A stretch of 64,000 bases of DNA from an uncultured Clostridia bacterium. Lineage in GTDB: Bacteria > Bacillota > Clostridia > Oscillospirales > Acutalibacteraceae. Positions 16,225 through 24,715 of the stretch are shown here, piece by piece. The notes below the pieces were generated by a model. It was not told where the DNA came from. It ran no database searches and saw nothing but the letters and a program-made list of their open reading frames with translations. A program made the position numbers and the translations under genes. Location: NCBI GenBank assembly GCA_937892115.1, contig CALAUI010000020.1:62001-126000 (forward strand), given 5' to 3'. The first letter of the stretch is position 1. Every line of letters starts with the position of its first letter.

Positions 16225-17505
16225 TCAGCCGAGTTCGGGATGAAGCTTCTTTACAACGTGGAAAGCTTCCTCTGCGATTTCGATTGTTGTCTGAATGTCT
16301 TCATGTGTAAGGGATGCATTGATGAAGTGGTTGTGGTGGGAAGCGAAGAATACGCCTCTGTTAACGCACTCGGCAATCCAATCCTGATGAAGCATCATAT
16401 TGTCGTCGTTTGCAATTCTCAGATAGAACAGAGCGGGAGCGCCGGAGGTGATAAGATTGAAGCCGTTGTTTGCGGCTGCTGCCTTAAGGCCTTCGGTAAG
16501 CTCTGTACCGAGCTCTTTGAAAAGCTTGGGAGTATCAAGTGCCTTCATCTTATTGATGCAGGCGATACATGCTGCGAAGGGAACTGCGCTCATCCAGTAG
16601 GAGCCGGTGTATGAAAGACCGGAAGCGGCACTCTTGAGGAATTCCTTACCGCAGAATGCGGACATATTGTAACCGTTTGCAAGCGCCTTGCAGAAGCAGA
16701 TCATATCTGCCTCAAAGCCGAAGAAATGGTCGGAGCCCGCGAGGTCAAGACGGAAGCCGGCACGAACGTCGTCGATGATGAGAACGATGTTGTTTTCCGT
16801 GCAGATCTTTCTTACTTCCTGCCAGAAGCCCTCTTTGGGGAATTTATTGTCGTAGAAATTACCGTGGTCATAGGGCTGAGCGATGAGGCAGGCGATATCG
16901 TCGTTTTCCGCGATAACCTTCTTGAGACCCTCAATATCGTCCCATGCAACGTAAAGACTGTTTGCTACGTCCTCGGGAAGTACGCCGGGATAGTCAATCT
17001 TCTGTACCATGGGGGATACGCCGTGATAGAAGCCCTTGAAGAAGATAATCTTCTTTTTATGGGTGTAGTTACGTGCCGTAAGGATAGCACCCTGGGTAGC
17101 ATCGTTGCCGTTCTTTGCAAACCATGCCCAGTCAGCGGATGCTACGGTATCAACGAGGAGCTCTGCGCACTCAACCATGATTTTTCCGGGTGAGGTCGTG
17201 CAGTTGCCGATTTCAATCTGCTTGATTGCGGCTGCGTCAACGTCGGGGTCACCGTAACCGAGTACGTTGGGACCGTATGCGCACATATAGTCAATGTACT
17301 TGTTGCCGTCAACGTCCCAGAAATATGAGCCCTTTGCCTTCTCGGAGAACTTGGGCCAGCGGCTTACGGGAATGAACTGACCTTCGCCGGGGCCGAGATG
17401 TCCGTAAACACCGGAAGGAATTACGTCACATGCTCTCTTGAACCATTTATCCGATTCGGTAACCTTATAGGTCGGGTATTTTTCTTTTGCTTTAGCTTTA
17501 GCCAT
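16225..17505 (-). CDS. Class-III PLP aminotransferase, glutamate-1-semialdehyde aminomutase-like
   Basis: 426-residue fold-type I PLP enzyme. The N-terminal region VSRWPKFSEKAKGSYFWDVD resembles GSA aminomutase, as does YIDYMCAYGPNVLGYGDPDV. The PLP aspartate is in VLIIDDVRAGFRLDL (usually DEV, here DDV), and the Schiff-base lysine is in MICFCKALANGYNMSAFCG. KNGNDATQGAILTARNYT is the substrate/PLP phosphate region. No heme-biosynthesis genes are near, so a true HemL role is unlikely. Its place between a tandem-SCP2 protein and a split transketolase suggests transamination of a keto or amino sugar, but this is inference. Confidence 0.82.
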   Translation of the reverse strand: MAKAKAKEKYPTYKVTESDKWFKRACDVIPSGVYGHLGPGEGQFIPVSRWPKFSEKAKGSYFWDVDGNKYIDYMCAYGPNVLGYGDPDVDAAAIKQIEIGNCTTSPGKIMVECAELLVDTVASADWAWFAKNGNDATQGAILTARNYTHKKKIIFFKGFYHGVSPMVQKIDYPGVLPEDVANSLYVAWDDIEGLKKVIAENDDIACLIAQPYDHGNFYDNKFPKEGFWQEVRKICTENNIVLIIDDVRAGFRLDLAGSDHFFGFEADMICFCKALANGYNMSAFCGKEFLKSAASGLSYTGSYWMSAVPFAACIACINKMKALDTPKLFKELGTELTEGLKAAAANNGFNLITSGAPALFYLRIANDDNMMLHQDWIAECVNRGVFFASHHNHFINASLTHEDIQTTIEIAEEAFHVVKKLHPELG

Positions 17506-17522
17506 TATTATTCCTCCTCCCG

Positions 17523-18281
17523 TTATGCAAGGTAAAGACCGACTCTGTCAAGAATACGGTTTACGTTGTCAAGCATTGAGTTAAGACCGTGCATTTCAAC
17601 CTTGCCTTCGCCGATGCAGACCATTGCGTTTACTCTGCCGCCGAAGAGAGCGTTGGCTGTTTCATAGTCACTGAATACCATGGAGCACTTGTAATTCTGA
17701 GGTCTCTTCTTGAGACATACAAGGCGGTGATTCTTTGCAACTACTTCAACTGCTTCCTTACCCTTGATTTCAATCATTACGCTGCCGTCAATGATGTTGG
17801 AAGCGGAGAACTTGCCGATTTCGTCGTTGTTGCCGACCTGGCAGATAGCTACGCCTACAACATAGAGAGTGAGGATTGTGTTGATCTTGAAGAATTCGGG
17901 ATCCTTGAGGTCCTCTTCGCTCGGTCTCATGTACTTATTGAGGAGGTCTGTAAGACTCGTGAAATCCTTGAGAAGGAAACCGATGTGCTGGAATCCTTTT
18001 GAAGGAATGGGAGTTACGGTACCGTCAATAAGTCCGTTGAATTTTTCACAGGAGCTGAAGGGAAGCTTAACATCGCAGCTGCTGCAGCCCTGTTCCATTC
18101 TGCACTTGCCCTTGTAGAAGGTAAGTGTTGCGCTCGGACCGTTCTTAACCTCAAAGCCGATTGAAATGGGCTTCTTGTTTGTCAGGATTTCCTTTGCTTC
18201 GGGGGCAAGGTCACACAGATTTTCAAGAGCGCCCAATACAGCGTAGAGATTGATGTACGCAAGGGTTTTCTGGTCAATCAT
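17523..18281 (-). CDS. Tandem SCP2-like domain protein B of the transketolase operon
   Basis: 252 residues, first gene of the operon. Like protein A it shows two SCP2-style repeats. The first, about residues 25-115, has PSATLTFYKGKCRME, then CDVKLPFSSCEKFNGLIDG and GFQHIGFLLKDFTSLTDLL. The second, about 150-250, has GSVMIEIKGKEAVEVV, KCSMVFSDYETANALFGG and GKVEMHGLNSMLDNVNRIL. A cysteine group (CRMEQGCSSC) near residue 53 is distinctive. The ATG at 18281 follows AAGGAGG; an ORF start 11 codons earlier lies before that site. The protein is too diverged from A for me to align them residue by residue. Function unknown. Confidence 0.62.
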   Translation of the reverse strand: MIDQKTLAYINLYAVLGALENLCDLAPEAKEILTNKKPISIGFEVKNGPSATLTFYKGKCRMEQGCSSCDVKLPFSSCEKFNGLIDGTVTPIPSKGFQHIGFLLKDFTSLTDLLNKYMRPSEEDLKDPEFFKINTILTLYVVGVAICQVGNNDEIGKFSASNIIDGSVMIEIKGKEAVEVVAKNHRLVCLKKRPQNYKCSMVFSDYETANALFGGRVNAMVCIGEGKVEMHGLNSMLDNVNRILDRVGLYLA

Positions 18282-18339
18282 TTTATTTTCCTCCTTATTT
18301 GATAACACCGACACTTCGCCGATGATAAAGATTTATATA

Positions 18340-18368
18340 ATATTAACAGATATGTACGCCCTTGTCAA
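18340..18368 (-). promoter_or_regulatory. Promoter of the SCP2/aminotransferase/transketolase operon
   Basis: Minus-strand TTGACA (18363-18368), 17-base spacer, TAATAT (18340-18345): a near-perfect sigma-A promoter about 60 bases before the first start codon. Strong basal expression is implied. Confidence 0.85.
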
Positions 18369-18374
18369 TAATAC

Positions 18375-18393
18375 TTACATTATGTGAGTGTAA
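18375..18393. promoter_or_regulatory. Inverted repeat upstream of the operon promoter (possible operator)
   Basis: TTACA (18375-18379) and TGTAA (18389-18393) are inverted half-sites nine bases apart, ending six bases upstream of the -35 box. The position suits an activator, but no regulator gene is adjacent. Confidence 0.4.
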
Positions 18394-18413
18394 ATTGTTC
18401 ATAATTGACAAAA

Positions 18414-18438
18414 AGGACCGACACTAATTGTCGGCCCT
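18414..18438 (-). terminator. Terminator of mtnN
   Basis: AGG-A-CCGACA (18414-18423) pairs with TGTCGG-C-CCT (18429-18438) with one mismatch; the minus-strand transcript then runs into U residues (AAAAA at 18410-18414 on the + strand). It separates mtnN from the SCP2 operon. Confidence 0.8.
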
Positions 18439-18460
18439 GTCAATTAAATATTTTTCTGTT

Positions 18461-19150
18461 TTAGCAGGATTTTACAAAGTTTTCAATGATTTTTGCCGCA
18501 TTTGCCGCCGCGAGAGGCAGGAACTGAGTGTAGTCCATGTGGGATGAGCCGTCGGCACAGTCGCTTATCGCTCTTACCACACCGAAGGGAACGGAGTTTG
18601 AACAGCAGGTCTGAGCGATTGCGGCACCCTCCATTTCACATACCTCGGCACCGAAGACGGAAACGATGTAATCCTTTTTGCCCTTATCTGCGATAAACTG
18701 GTCGCCGGATGCTATTTTTCCCTTGAGTACCTTGGTTTCTCCCGTCATTTCGGCGCTTGCGAAAAGACGGTCGGAAACGGATTTGTCGGTGTACATATCA
18801 ACTGTATTCAGACCGGAAATATAACCGGGAACATCACCGATGGGAGTAGTATCCATATCGTGCTGAACGAGTGATTCGGCGATAACGACGTCGCAGATTC
18901 CCAGCTTTGCGGAAAGACTTCCGCCCACGCCCGTATTGATGATGCATTCGGGCTTATATTCCATAATCATTGCCTGGGCACAGATGGCTGCCGCTACCTT
19001 GCCGATACCGCAGACGGCGGTAACGATATCCTTGCCGTAGAGCTTGCCCTCGGTAAAGGTGATTCCCGCAATTTCCTTTTCGTTTTTATCCGTCATCAGG
19101 GTGTTGATTGCGGATACCTCAATTTTCATGGCTCCGATAATACCTATCAT
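18461..19150 (-). CDS. mtnN: 5'-methylthioadenosine/S-adenosylhomocysteine nucleosidase
   Basis: 229-residue nucleosidase that cleaves MTA and SAH (and 5'-deoxyadenosine) to adenine plus the thioribose product. Motifs are MIGIIGAMKIEV at the N-terminus, TAVCGIGKVAAAICAQ, INTGVGGSL, SGDQFI, CEMEGAAIAQ (the ribose-binding Glu) and VRAISDCADG (the catalytic Asp). Length is standard. It is a single-gene unit with its own promoter and terminator; ribosome site AGGAGGAG is strong. Confidence 0.95.
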   Translation of the reverse strand: MIGIIGAMKIEVSAINTLMTDKNEKEIAGITFTEGKLYGKDIVTAVCGIGKVAAAICAQAMIMEYKPECIINTGVGGSLSAKLGICDVVIAESLVQHDMDTTPIGDVPGYISGLNTVDMYTDKSVSDRLFASAEMTGETKVLKGKIASGDQFIADKGKKDYIVSVFGAEVCEMEGAAIAQTCCSNSVPFGVVRAISDCADGSSHMDYTQFLPLAAANAAKIIENFVKSC

Positions 19151-19182
19151 AATGAACTCCTCCTGTGAAAAATTACGGATTC

Positions 19183-19211
19183 ATTATATATCGGAAAAGA
19201 AATAAAAGCAA
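19183..19211 (-). promoter_or_regulatory. Promoter of mtnN
   Basis: Minus-strand TTGCTT (19206-19211), 17-base spacer, TATAAT (19183-19188), about 30 bases before the mtnN start. Confidence 0.72.
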
Positions 19212-19298
19212 GGAAAAAAGACAAAGTATTCACTTTATCCTCAATCCGCGTGAACAACTTTCACAAAAACGGGACGTAATCTTTGACAACCTGATGAG

Positions 19299-19327
19299 TT
19301 GATTACTTTATAAAAATATGATAAAAT
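19299..19327 (+). promoter_or_regulatory. Promoter of the rmuC-GH3 operon
   Basis: TTGATT (19299-19304), 17-base spacer, TAAAAT (19322-19327). A second TTGACA at 19283-19288 lacks a good -10 at proper distance. Confidence 0.62.
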
Positions 19328-19356
19328 AAAATATCTATATAATGGAGGTATGTTTT

Positions 19357-20778
19357 TTGAAGGACTGCATAATAATCATTCTGCTGGCTGCCGTATTCAT
19401 TCTGCAGCTCGTTATCCTGCTTACCCGTAAGAACGGGAAGACCGACGGCAGGTTGGATGATATAGAAAAAAAGGTGTCGGGCTTTGACGAAAAGCTCAGC
19501 AGGGAATTTGAAAGGTCAAGAAGAGAGAACTCCTCCGAAATGTCCACCTCCAGAGAAGAGAACGCAAGAGTGATGGGCGACCTTCGTGAGGATATGGAAA
19601 AGCTCCGTATTGATAATACCGAGCGTTCCGCAAAGCTTGAAAAAGAAGTAATTACCGTTCTCGGCGAGATACGTTCCGAAAACGGAAAACAGAATATTGA
19701 AACCTCACAGCGTATTTCGGCGGCGATAGAGGGTATGCGCGAAAGCAATGACAAAAAGCTTGACGATATGCGTGCCGAAAACGAAAAAAAGAGCACGGAG
19801 CAGACAAACAGAGTGTTTGAAGCGGTTGAAAAGATGCGTGAGAGCAACGAGAAAAAGCTTGAGGAAATGAGAGTCACCGTTGACGAAAAGCTTACGTCCA
19901 CCCTTACGGAGCGTCTTGATTCCTCCTTCCGCACCGTCTCGGACCGTCTTGAAAGCGTAAATAAATCCCTCGGCGAAATGAAGGAGCTTTCAAACGGCGT
20001 TACAACAAACGTTACCGCTCTGAGCAGAGTGCTGACCAACGTCAAGGCGAGAGGCACCTGGGCAGAGGTACAGCTCGGAGTTATCCTTGACGAAACTCTC
20101 CCCGGTATGTACGAGTCAAACTTTGCTACGGTCGAGGGCTCCGGCGAAAGAGTTGAATTTGCGGTCAAGATTCCTTCAACCGAAGGCAAAACCGTCTATC
20201 TTCCCGTTGACTCCAAATTCCCGATGGAGGATTACGTCCGCCTTTGCGATGCCGCAGATACGGGCGACAGAGAAGCACTTGAAAGCGCGAGAAAGGCACT
20301 TTATACCAGAGTACAGAGCGAAGCGAAGGACGTTTCAAAATATATCAACATTCCCGTCACCACGCCCTACGCTATTCTTTACCTTGCCACAGAGGGACTT
20401 TATGCGGAAATCGTTTCCGCAAAGAACGGCATTGCCGAAAAAATCAAAAGCGATTACAACGTAATGATTGCGGGTCCCTCCACCATTACCGCATTGCTTA
20501 ACGCCCTTTCCCTCGGCTTCCGTGCGGTTGCCATCAATGAAAAGGCAAACGAGGTCAGGACTCTTCTCGGTGCGGCAAAGCAGCAGTATGACAATTTCGG
20601 CAACACTCTCGCCAAGGTCCGCAAGAAGCTGGATGAGGCGGGAAGCGCTCTTGACGACGCGGATAAGAGAAACAGGATCATCGTCAAGAAGCTTAAAAAC
20701 GTGGAATCACTCGACGGCTCGTCCGCCGATGAAGTATTGGGTATAAATGAAATTAACGATACACTCAAGGAGGAATAA
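19357..20778 (+). CDS. rmuC: RmuC-family DNA recombination protein
   Basis: 473-residue protein of the RmuC family (PD-(D/E)XK-like), first found to limit recombination at inverted repeats in E. coli. An N-terminal membrane segment (about residues 4-22) is followed by a long Glu/Lys-rich coiled coil to about residue 215, then the conserved domain: RGTWAEVQLGVILDETL, YLPVDSKFPMEDY, ISKYINIPVTTPYAILYLATEGLYAE and GPSTITALLNALSLGF in close variants. The start is TTG at 19357, seven bases after GGAGGT; the ATG at 19342 lies before that site. The GH3 gene follows two bases after the stop. Confidence 0.9.
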   Translation: MKDCIIIILLAAVFILQLVILLTRKNGKTDGRLDDIEKKVSGFDEKLSREFERSRRENSSEMSTSREENARVMGDLREDMEKLRIDNTERSAKLEKEVITVLGEIRSENGKQNIETSQRISAAIEGMRESNDKKLDDMRAENEKKSTEQTNRVFEAVEKMRESNEKKLEEMRVTVDEKLTSTLTERLDSSFRTVSDRLESVNKSLGEMKELSNGVTTNVTALSRVLTNVKARGTWAEVQLGVILDETLPGMYESNFATVEGSGERVEFAVKIPSTEGKTVYLPVDSKFPMEDYVRLCDAADTGDREALESARKALYTRVQSEAKDVSKYINIPVTTPYAILYLATEGLYAEIVSAKNGIAEKIKSDYNVMIAGPSTITALLNALSLGFRAVAINEKANEVRTLLGAAKQQYDNFGNTLAKVRKKLDEAGSALDDADKRNRIIVKKLKNVESLDGSSADEVLGINEINDTLKEE

Positions 20779-20780
20779 TA

Positions 20781-23201
20781 ATGAAAGAACCCAAAGAATT
20801 ACTCAAGGAGCTTACTCTTGAGGAAAAGGCAAAGCTTTGCGACGGCAGAGACTTCTGGCATCTTCAGCCCATTCCCGAAAAAGGCATTCCCGACGTAATG
20901 GTATGCGACGGCCCTCACGGTCTGCGTAAAAAGGACTATGAAAAGACCGGCTCGAGTCTTAACAATTCCGTACCGTCAATCTGCTTCCCCACCGCCTGTG
21001 CAACTGCGGCATCATGGGATACGGAGCTTATCAACAGAATGGGTGTTGCCCTCGGTAAGAAATGCCTCAAGGAAAACGTAGGCGTTCTTCTGGGCCCCGG
21101 TATCAATATGAAGCGTTCTCCCCTTTGCGGCAGAAACTTTGAATACTTCTCCGAAGACCCCGTTCTTGCCGGTGAAATGGCGGCAAGCTTCATCAACGGC
21201 GTTCAGTCCATGGGCGTAGGCACATCCCTCAAGCATTTTGCCGTCAACAGCCAGGAAACTCTCAGAATGACGGTCAGCGAGGTCGTTGACGAGAGAGCAC
21301 TGCGTGAAATCTACCTTCGCGGCTTTGAAATCGCCGTAAAGAAGGCACAGCCCTGGACCGTAATGAGCTCATATAACAAAATCAACGGTGTTCACGGCTC
21401 CGAAAACGAGCACACCTTAAAGGAAATTCTCCGTAAGGATTGGGGCTTTAAGGGCTCGGTAGTATCCGACTGGGGTGCAATCAACGACAGAGTAAAGGGT
21501 CTTGCCGCAGGCAACGACATTGAAATGCCCTCCTCCTTCGGTGCGGGTACCGAAAAAATCATCAACGCCGTAAAGAACGGCACTCTTGATGAGGCAGTCC
21601 TTGACGAGAGCGTTCTCAGAATCCTTGAGCTTATCAAAAAAGCATCCGACGGTGCAAAGGAAAATTACGAATATAACGACCTTGACGACCAGCCCCTTGC
21701 AAGAGAAATCGCAGGCAAGTGCATGGTACTGCTCAAGAACGAAGACAATATCCTTCCCATTTCAAAGGATAAGAAGCTTGCAATTATCGGTGAAATGGCA
21801 AAGACACCCAGATATCAGGGTGCCGGCTCTTCACAGATCAACCCCACAAAAATTGACAATGCTTACGACGAGCTTGCCGCAATGGGCTACAATCTTACCT
21901 TCGCCAAGGGCTATGAGCCCTCAATCAAGAAGGAAAAGAAGAACGCCGCTTATCTTCCCGAAGCAGTAAAGGCAGCCTCCGAAGCGGATATCGCCGTAGT
22001 ATTCGTAGGTCTTACCGATGACTTCGAGTCGGAGGGCTTTGACAGACAGCATATGGATATGCCCGAATCCCACAACAAGCTCGTTGCCGAGGTCGTAAAG
22101 GCAAATCCCAACACCGTTGTCGTACTTGCAGGCGGCTCACCCGTTGCAATTCCCTGGAATGACAGCGTAAAGGCGATCCTCAACTCCTATCTTACCGGTC
22201 AGGCAAGCGGCGGAGCGGTTGCGGATATCCTTTCCGGCAAGGTCAATCCCTCGGGCAAGCTTCCCGAAACCTATCCCGTCTGCTATAACTGCACACCCGC
22301 AAAGAATTACTATCCCGGAAATCCCGCTTCAGTTGAACACAGAGAAAGCGTTTATATCGGATACAGATATTACGACACCTTCGGCAAGAAGGTACGCTAT
22401 CCCTTCGGTCACGGCCTTTCATACACGAGCTTTGAATACTCCGACCTTAAGCTTGATAAGAGCGAAATGGATGACAGCGATAAGCTCACCGTTTCCTTCA
22501 AGGTAAAGAATACCGGCGCTGTTGCAGGCGGAGAGGTCGCTCAGGTTTACGTTTCCGATAAGGAAAGCACCATATACCGTCCCAAGAAGGAGCTCAAGGG
22601 CTTTAAGAAGGTTTATCTTGAGCCCGGCGAGGAGCAGGAAATTTCACTTACTCTCTGCTCAAGAGCATTCTCATTCTGGAACGTCAACACAAACGGCTGG
22701 ACCGTTGAAGCCGGCGACTTTGATATCCTTGTCGGCGCATCCGTTGAAGATATCCGCCTTTCCGCTACGGTAAAGGTCAATGCACCCGAGGTCAGCGTTC
22801 CCGATTACAGACAGGCCGCTCCCAAGTATTACGGTGCCGATATCCAGGAAGTTCCCGACGACCAGTTCAAGGCAGTTTACGGAGCAGAGCTTCCCGCTTC
22901 CGATTACGAGCCCGATGCACCCGTTACGATTGCGGATAACTTTGATTCAGCCGCAAGAAAGAAGAACGGCAAAAAGCTTCATAAGCTCCTCAGCGCACTC
23001 ATTCCCGAGGGCTTTGCCCAGGCAATCGCTCTTCAGGTACCCTTCCGTGATTTCATTTCAATGAGCGGCGGCGTATTCAGCGAGAGCATGGCAGAGGGCC
23101 TCTGCAAGCTCATCAACGGCGAAAAGGGCGGAGTACGTCAGATTCTCAAGGGCATTCCCAAGGCAATCAAGGGCGTAGGTCCCCTTCTCAAGCAAATCTG
23201 A
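20781..23201 (+). CDS. Glycoside hydrolase family 3 beta-glucosidase, cytosolic
   Basis: 806-residue GH3 enzyme. The N-terminal TIM barrel begins LTLEEKAKLCDGRDFW; CDGPHGLR and GPGINMKRSPLCGRNFEYFSEDP line the active site; KHFAVNSQE is the conserved Lys-His loop, and the nucleophile Asp is in GSVVSDWGAINDR. The alpha/beta sandwich domain (VVFVGLTDDFESEGFDR) and a fibronectin-III-like domain (about residues 575-665, AEVAQVYVSDKES-like) follow, plus an extra C-terminal segment of about 120 residues. No signal peptide, so it should cleave imported oligosaccharides. The next gene is a sugar symporter. Confidence 0.92.
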   Translation: MKEPKELLKELTLEEKAKLCDGRDFWHLQPIPEKGIPDVMVCDGPHGLRKKDYEKTGSSLNNSVPSICFPTACATAASWDTELINRMGVALGKKCLKENVGVLLGPGINMKRSPLCGRNFEYFSEDPVLAGEMAASFINGVQSMGVGTSLKHFAVNSQETLRMTVSEVVDERALREIYLRGFEIAVKKAQPWTVMSSYNKINGVHGSENEHTLKEILRKDWGFKGSVVSDWGAINDRVKGLAAGNDIEMPSSFGAGTEKIINAVKNGTLDEAVLDESVLRILELIKKASDGAKENYEYNDLDDQPLAREIAGKCMVLLKNEDNILPISKDKKLAIIGEMAKTPRYQGAGSSQINPTKIDNAYDELAAMGYNLTFAKGYEPSIKKEKKNAAYLPEAVKAASEADIAVVFVGLTDDFESEGFDRQHMDMPESHNKLVAEVVKANPNTVVVLAGGSPVAIPWNDSVKAILNSYLTGQASGGAVADILSGKVNPSGKLPETYPVCYNCTPAKNYYPGNPASVEHRESVYIGYRYYDTFGKKVRYPFGHGLSYTSFEYSDLKLDKSEMDDSDKLTVSFKVKNTGAVAGGEVAQVYVSDKESTIYRPKKELKGFKKVYLEPGEEQEISLTLCSRAFSFWNVNTNGWTVEAGDFDILVGASVEDIRLSATVKVNAPEVSVPDYRQAAPKYYGADIQEVPDDQFKAVYGAELPASDYEPDAPVTIADNFDSAARKKNGKKLHKLLSALIPEGFAQAIALQVPFRDFISMSGGVFSESMAEGLCKLINGEKGGVRQILKGIPKAIKGVGPLLKQI

Positions 23202-23224
23202 TTACACGGTTTACAATTTTGGCA

Positions 23225-23252
23225 GCACTGCGGGCGGAAACGTCCGCGGTGC
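23225..23252 (+). other. Stable GNRA-capped hairpin between GH3 and symporter genes
   Basis: GCACTGCGGGCG (23225-23236) pairs along all 12 positions (two G-U) with CGTCCGCGGTGC (23241-23252) around a GAAA tetraloop. No U tract follows, so it is more likely an mRNA stability or processing element than a terminator. Confidence 0.7.
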
Positions 23253-23269
23253 ATAAGAGGTAATGAATT

Positions 23270-24697
23270 ATGAATAAGGTGTCCCTTAAAGAAAAAATCG
23301 GTTACGGCGTGGGAGCCGTAGGTCTTGACTTGAGCTACGGTCTCTTTTATTCCTATCTTTCGCTTTTCCTCACAAACGGACTTAAAATCAGCCCCCTCTT
23401 TCTGCTCATCCTTGCTCCCATAGCAAGAATCTGGGATGGTGTGAATGACCCGATGATGGGTTCAATCGTTGACAGAACGAGGACGAAAATGGGCAGATAC
23501 CGCCCCTGGATTCTTACGGGCGCGGTGCTTAACGCCATAGTTCTTACCCTTCTTTTCAACGCCGGCTCATTGAATATAAGCGGAACGGGACTTTACGTTT
23601 TCGTTGCCGTCTTCTACATTCTCTGGGGTATGACGAATACCCTTGCGGACATCCCCTTCTGGTCAATGGTCCCCTCATTCGCAACAGAGGAAAAGGACCG
23701 CAACCTCGTTTCCACCATTGCCAGAACCTTCTCCGGCCTCGGTCAGGGTATCGTTTCCATCCTTACCTCCGTGCTGGTAATTAAATTCGCGGGAGTTGCC
23801 TCCGACACGAATCTTTCCGATATGAAGGCGCAGGACCTTACAAACGGCTTCGGCAAATGGAGCGCGATCTGCTCTGTTGCCCTTGTATTCTTTGCCTGCA
23901 TCAGCGTTTTCTCCACGAAAGAGAGAAATCTCGCACCCGCATCCGATGAAAAATTCTCGTTTACAAAGGCACTCAGAATCATCCGTCAGAACGATCAGCT
24001 TCTTACGTTTATGCTTTTCGCAATGATTTCAAACTGCGGTTACTATATGACGTCGGGTATCAGCTCCTACTATTTCCTTCAGGTGCTCGGTGACCTCAAG
24101 CTTCAGTCAAAATTCAATCTTCTGGGCTCGGTGGGCTCGGTGCTTGCCATTCTCGTTATCCCCATAATGGGCAAGTTCATGACGAACCGCACGGTTTATA
24201 AATTCTCGCTTACCGCCGCCACGGTCGGATATATCGGCATGGCGATAGTCGGTTACGGTTTCCCGGGTATGAATCATATAGAAATCGCACTCGGCGCCTG
24301 CTATCTTGTCGCTTCAATAGGTATCGGCTCAATGTTCGTCAATCAGACGGTAATGCTTGCGGATATCGTTGACTACGGCGAATACAAGCTCGGCTCAAGA
24401 AGTCAGAGTCTTACCTTCTCAATGAAGGGCTTCCTTCAGAAAATGGCATATACTCTTCAGTGCATTATCATGTATGCCGCATTCGTTGCCACGAAATACG
24501 ATTTCAGCGGCTCCTCCGATGCGGTTATGAACAATCCCGGTGCAAACAGCGCAATCAAGGCAATGATGTTTATCATTCCCCCGGTAATGCTTATTATTTC
24601 GCAGATAATCTTCTCAAAGAAGTACCGTATCTACGGCGATTTCAAGAGAGAAGTTCTTGATACAATCATCAAAAAAAGAGAAGAAATGGCAAACTGA
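23270..24697 (+). CDS. GPH-family (MelB-like) sugar:cation symporter
   Basis: 475-residue MFS transporter of the glycoside-pentoside-hexuronide family, twelve predicted membrane helices. The N-terminal motif KEKIGYGVGAVGLDLSYGLF and the loop WDGVNDPMMGSIVDRTRTKMGRY region with the Asp pair of MelB-type cation sites are clear; FWSMVPSFATEEKDRN and ADIVDYGEYKLGSRSQ are further family marks. The substrate cannot be read from sequence, but co-transcription with a cytosolic beta-glucosidase suggests a beta-glucoside or short oligosaccharide. Confidence 0.9.
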   Translation: MNKVSLKEKIGYGVGAVGLDLSYGLFYSYLSLFLTNGLKISPLFLLILAPIARIWDGVNDPMMGSIVDRTRTKMGRYRPWILTGAVLNAIVLTLLFNAGSLNISGTGLYVFVAVFYILWGMTNTLADIPFWSMVPSFATEEKDRNLVSTIARTFSGLGQGIVSILTSVLVIKFAGVASDTNLSDMKAQDLTNGFGKWSAICSVALVFFACISVFSTKERNLAPASDEKFSFTKALRIIRQNDQLLTFMLFAMISNCGYYMTSGISSYYFLQVLGDLKLQSKFNLLGSVGSVLAILVIPIMGKFMTNRTVYKFSLTAATVGYIGMAIVGYGFPGMNHIEIALGACYLVASIGIGSMFVNQTVMLADIVDYGEYKLGSRSQSLTFSMKGFLQKMAYTLQCIIMYAAFVATKYDFSGSSDAVMNNPGANSAIKAMMFIIPPVMLIISQIIFSKKYRIYGDFKREVLDTIIKKREEMAN

Positions 24698-24715
24698 AAT
24701 CTAAAGGAGCTTCCT

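Noticed and set aside
16225..17505. Annotation as heme-pathway HemL
   Set aside because: No tetrapyrrole genes nearby, the PLP motif differs (DDV for DEV), and the operon context is sugar metabolism.
19335..20189. 284-residue Ser-rich minus-strand frame opposite rmuC
   Set aside because: Its composition reflects the coiled-coil codons of rmuC on the other strand.
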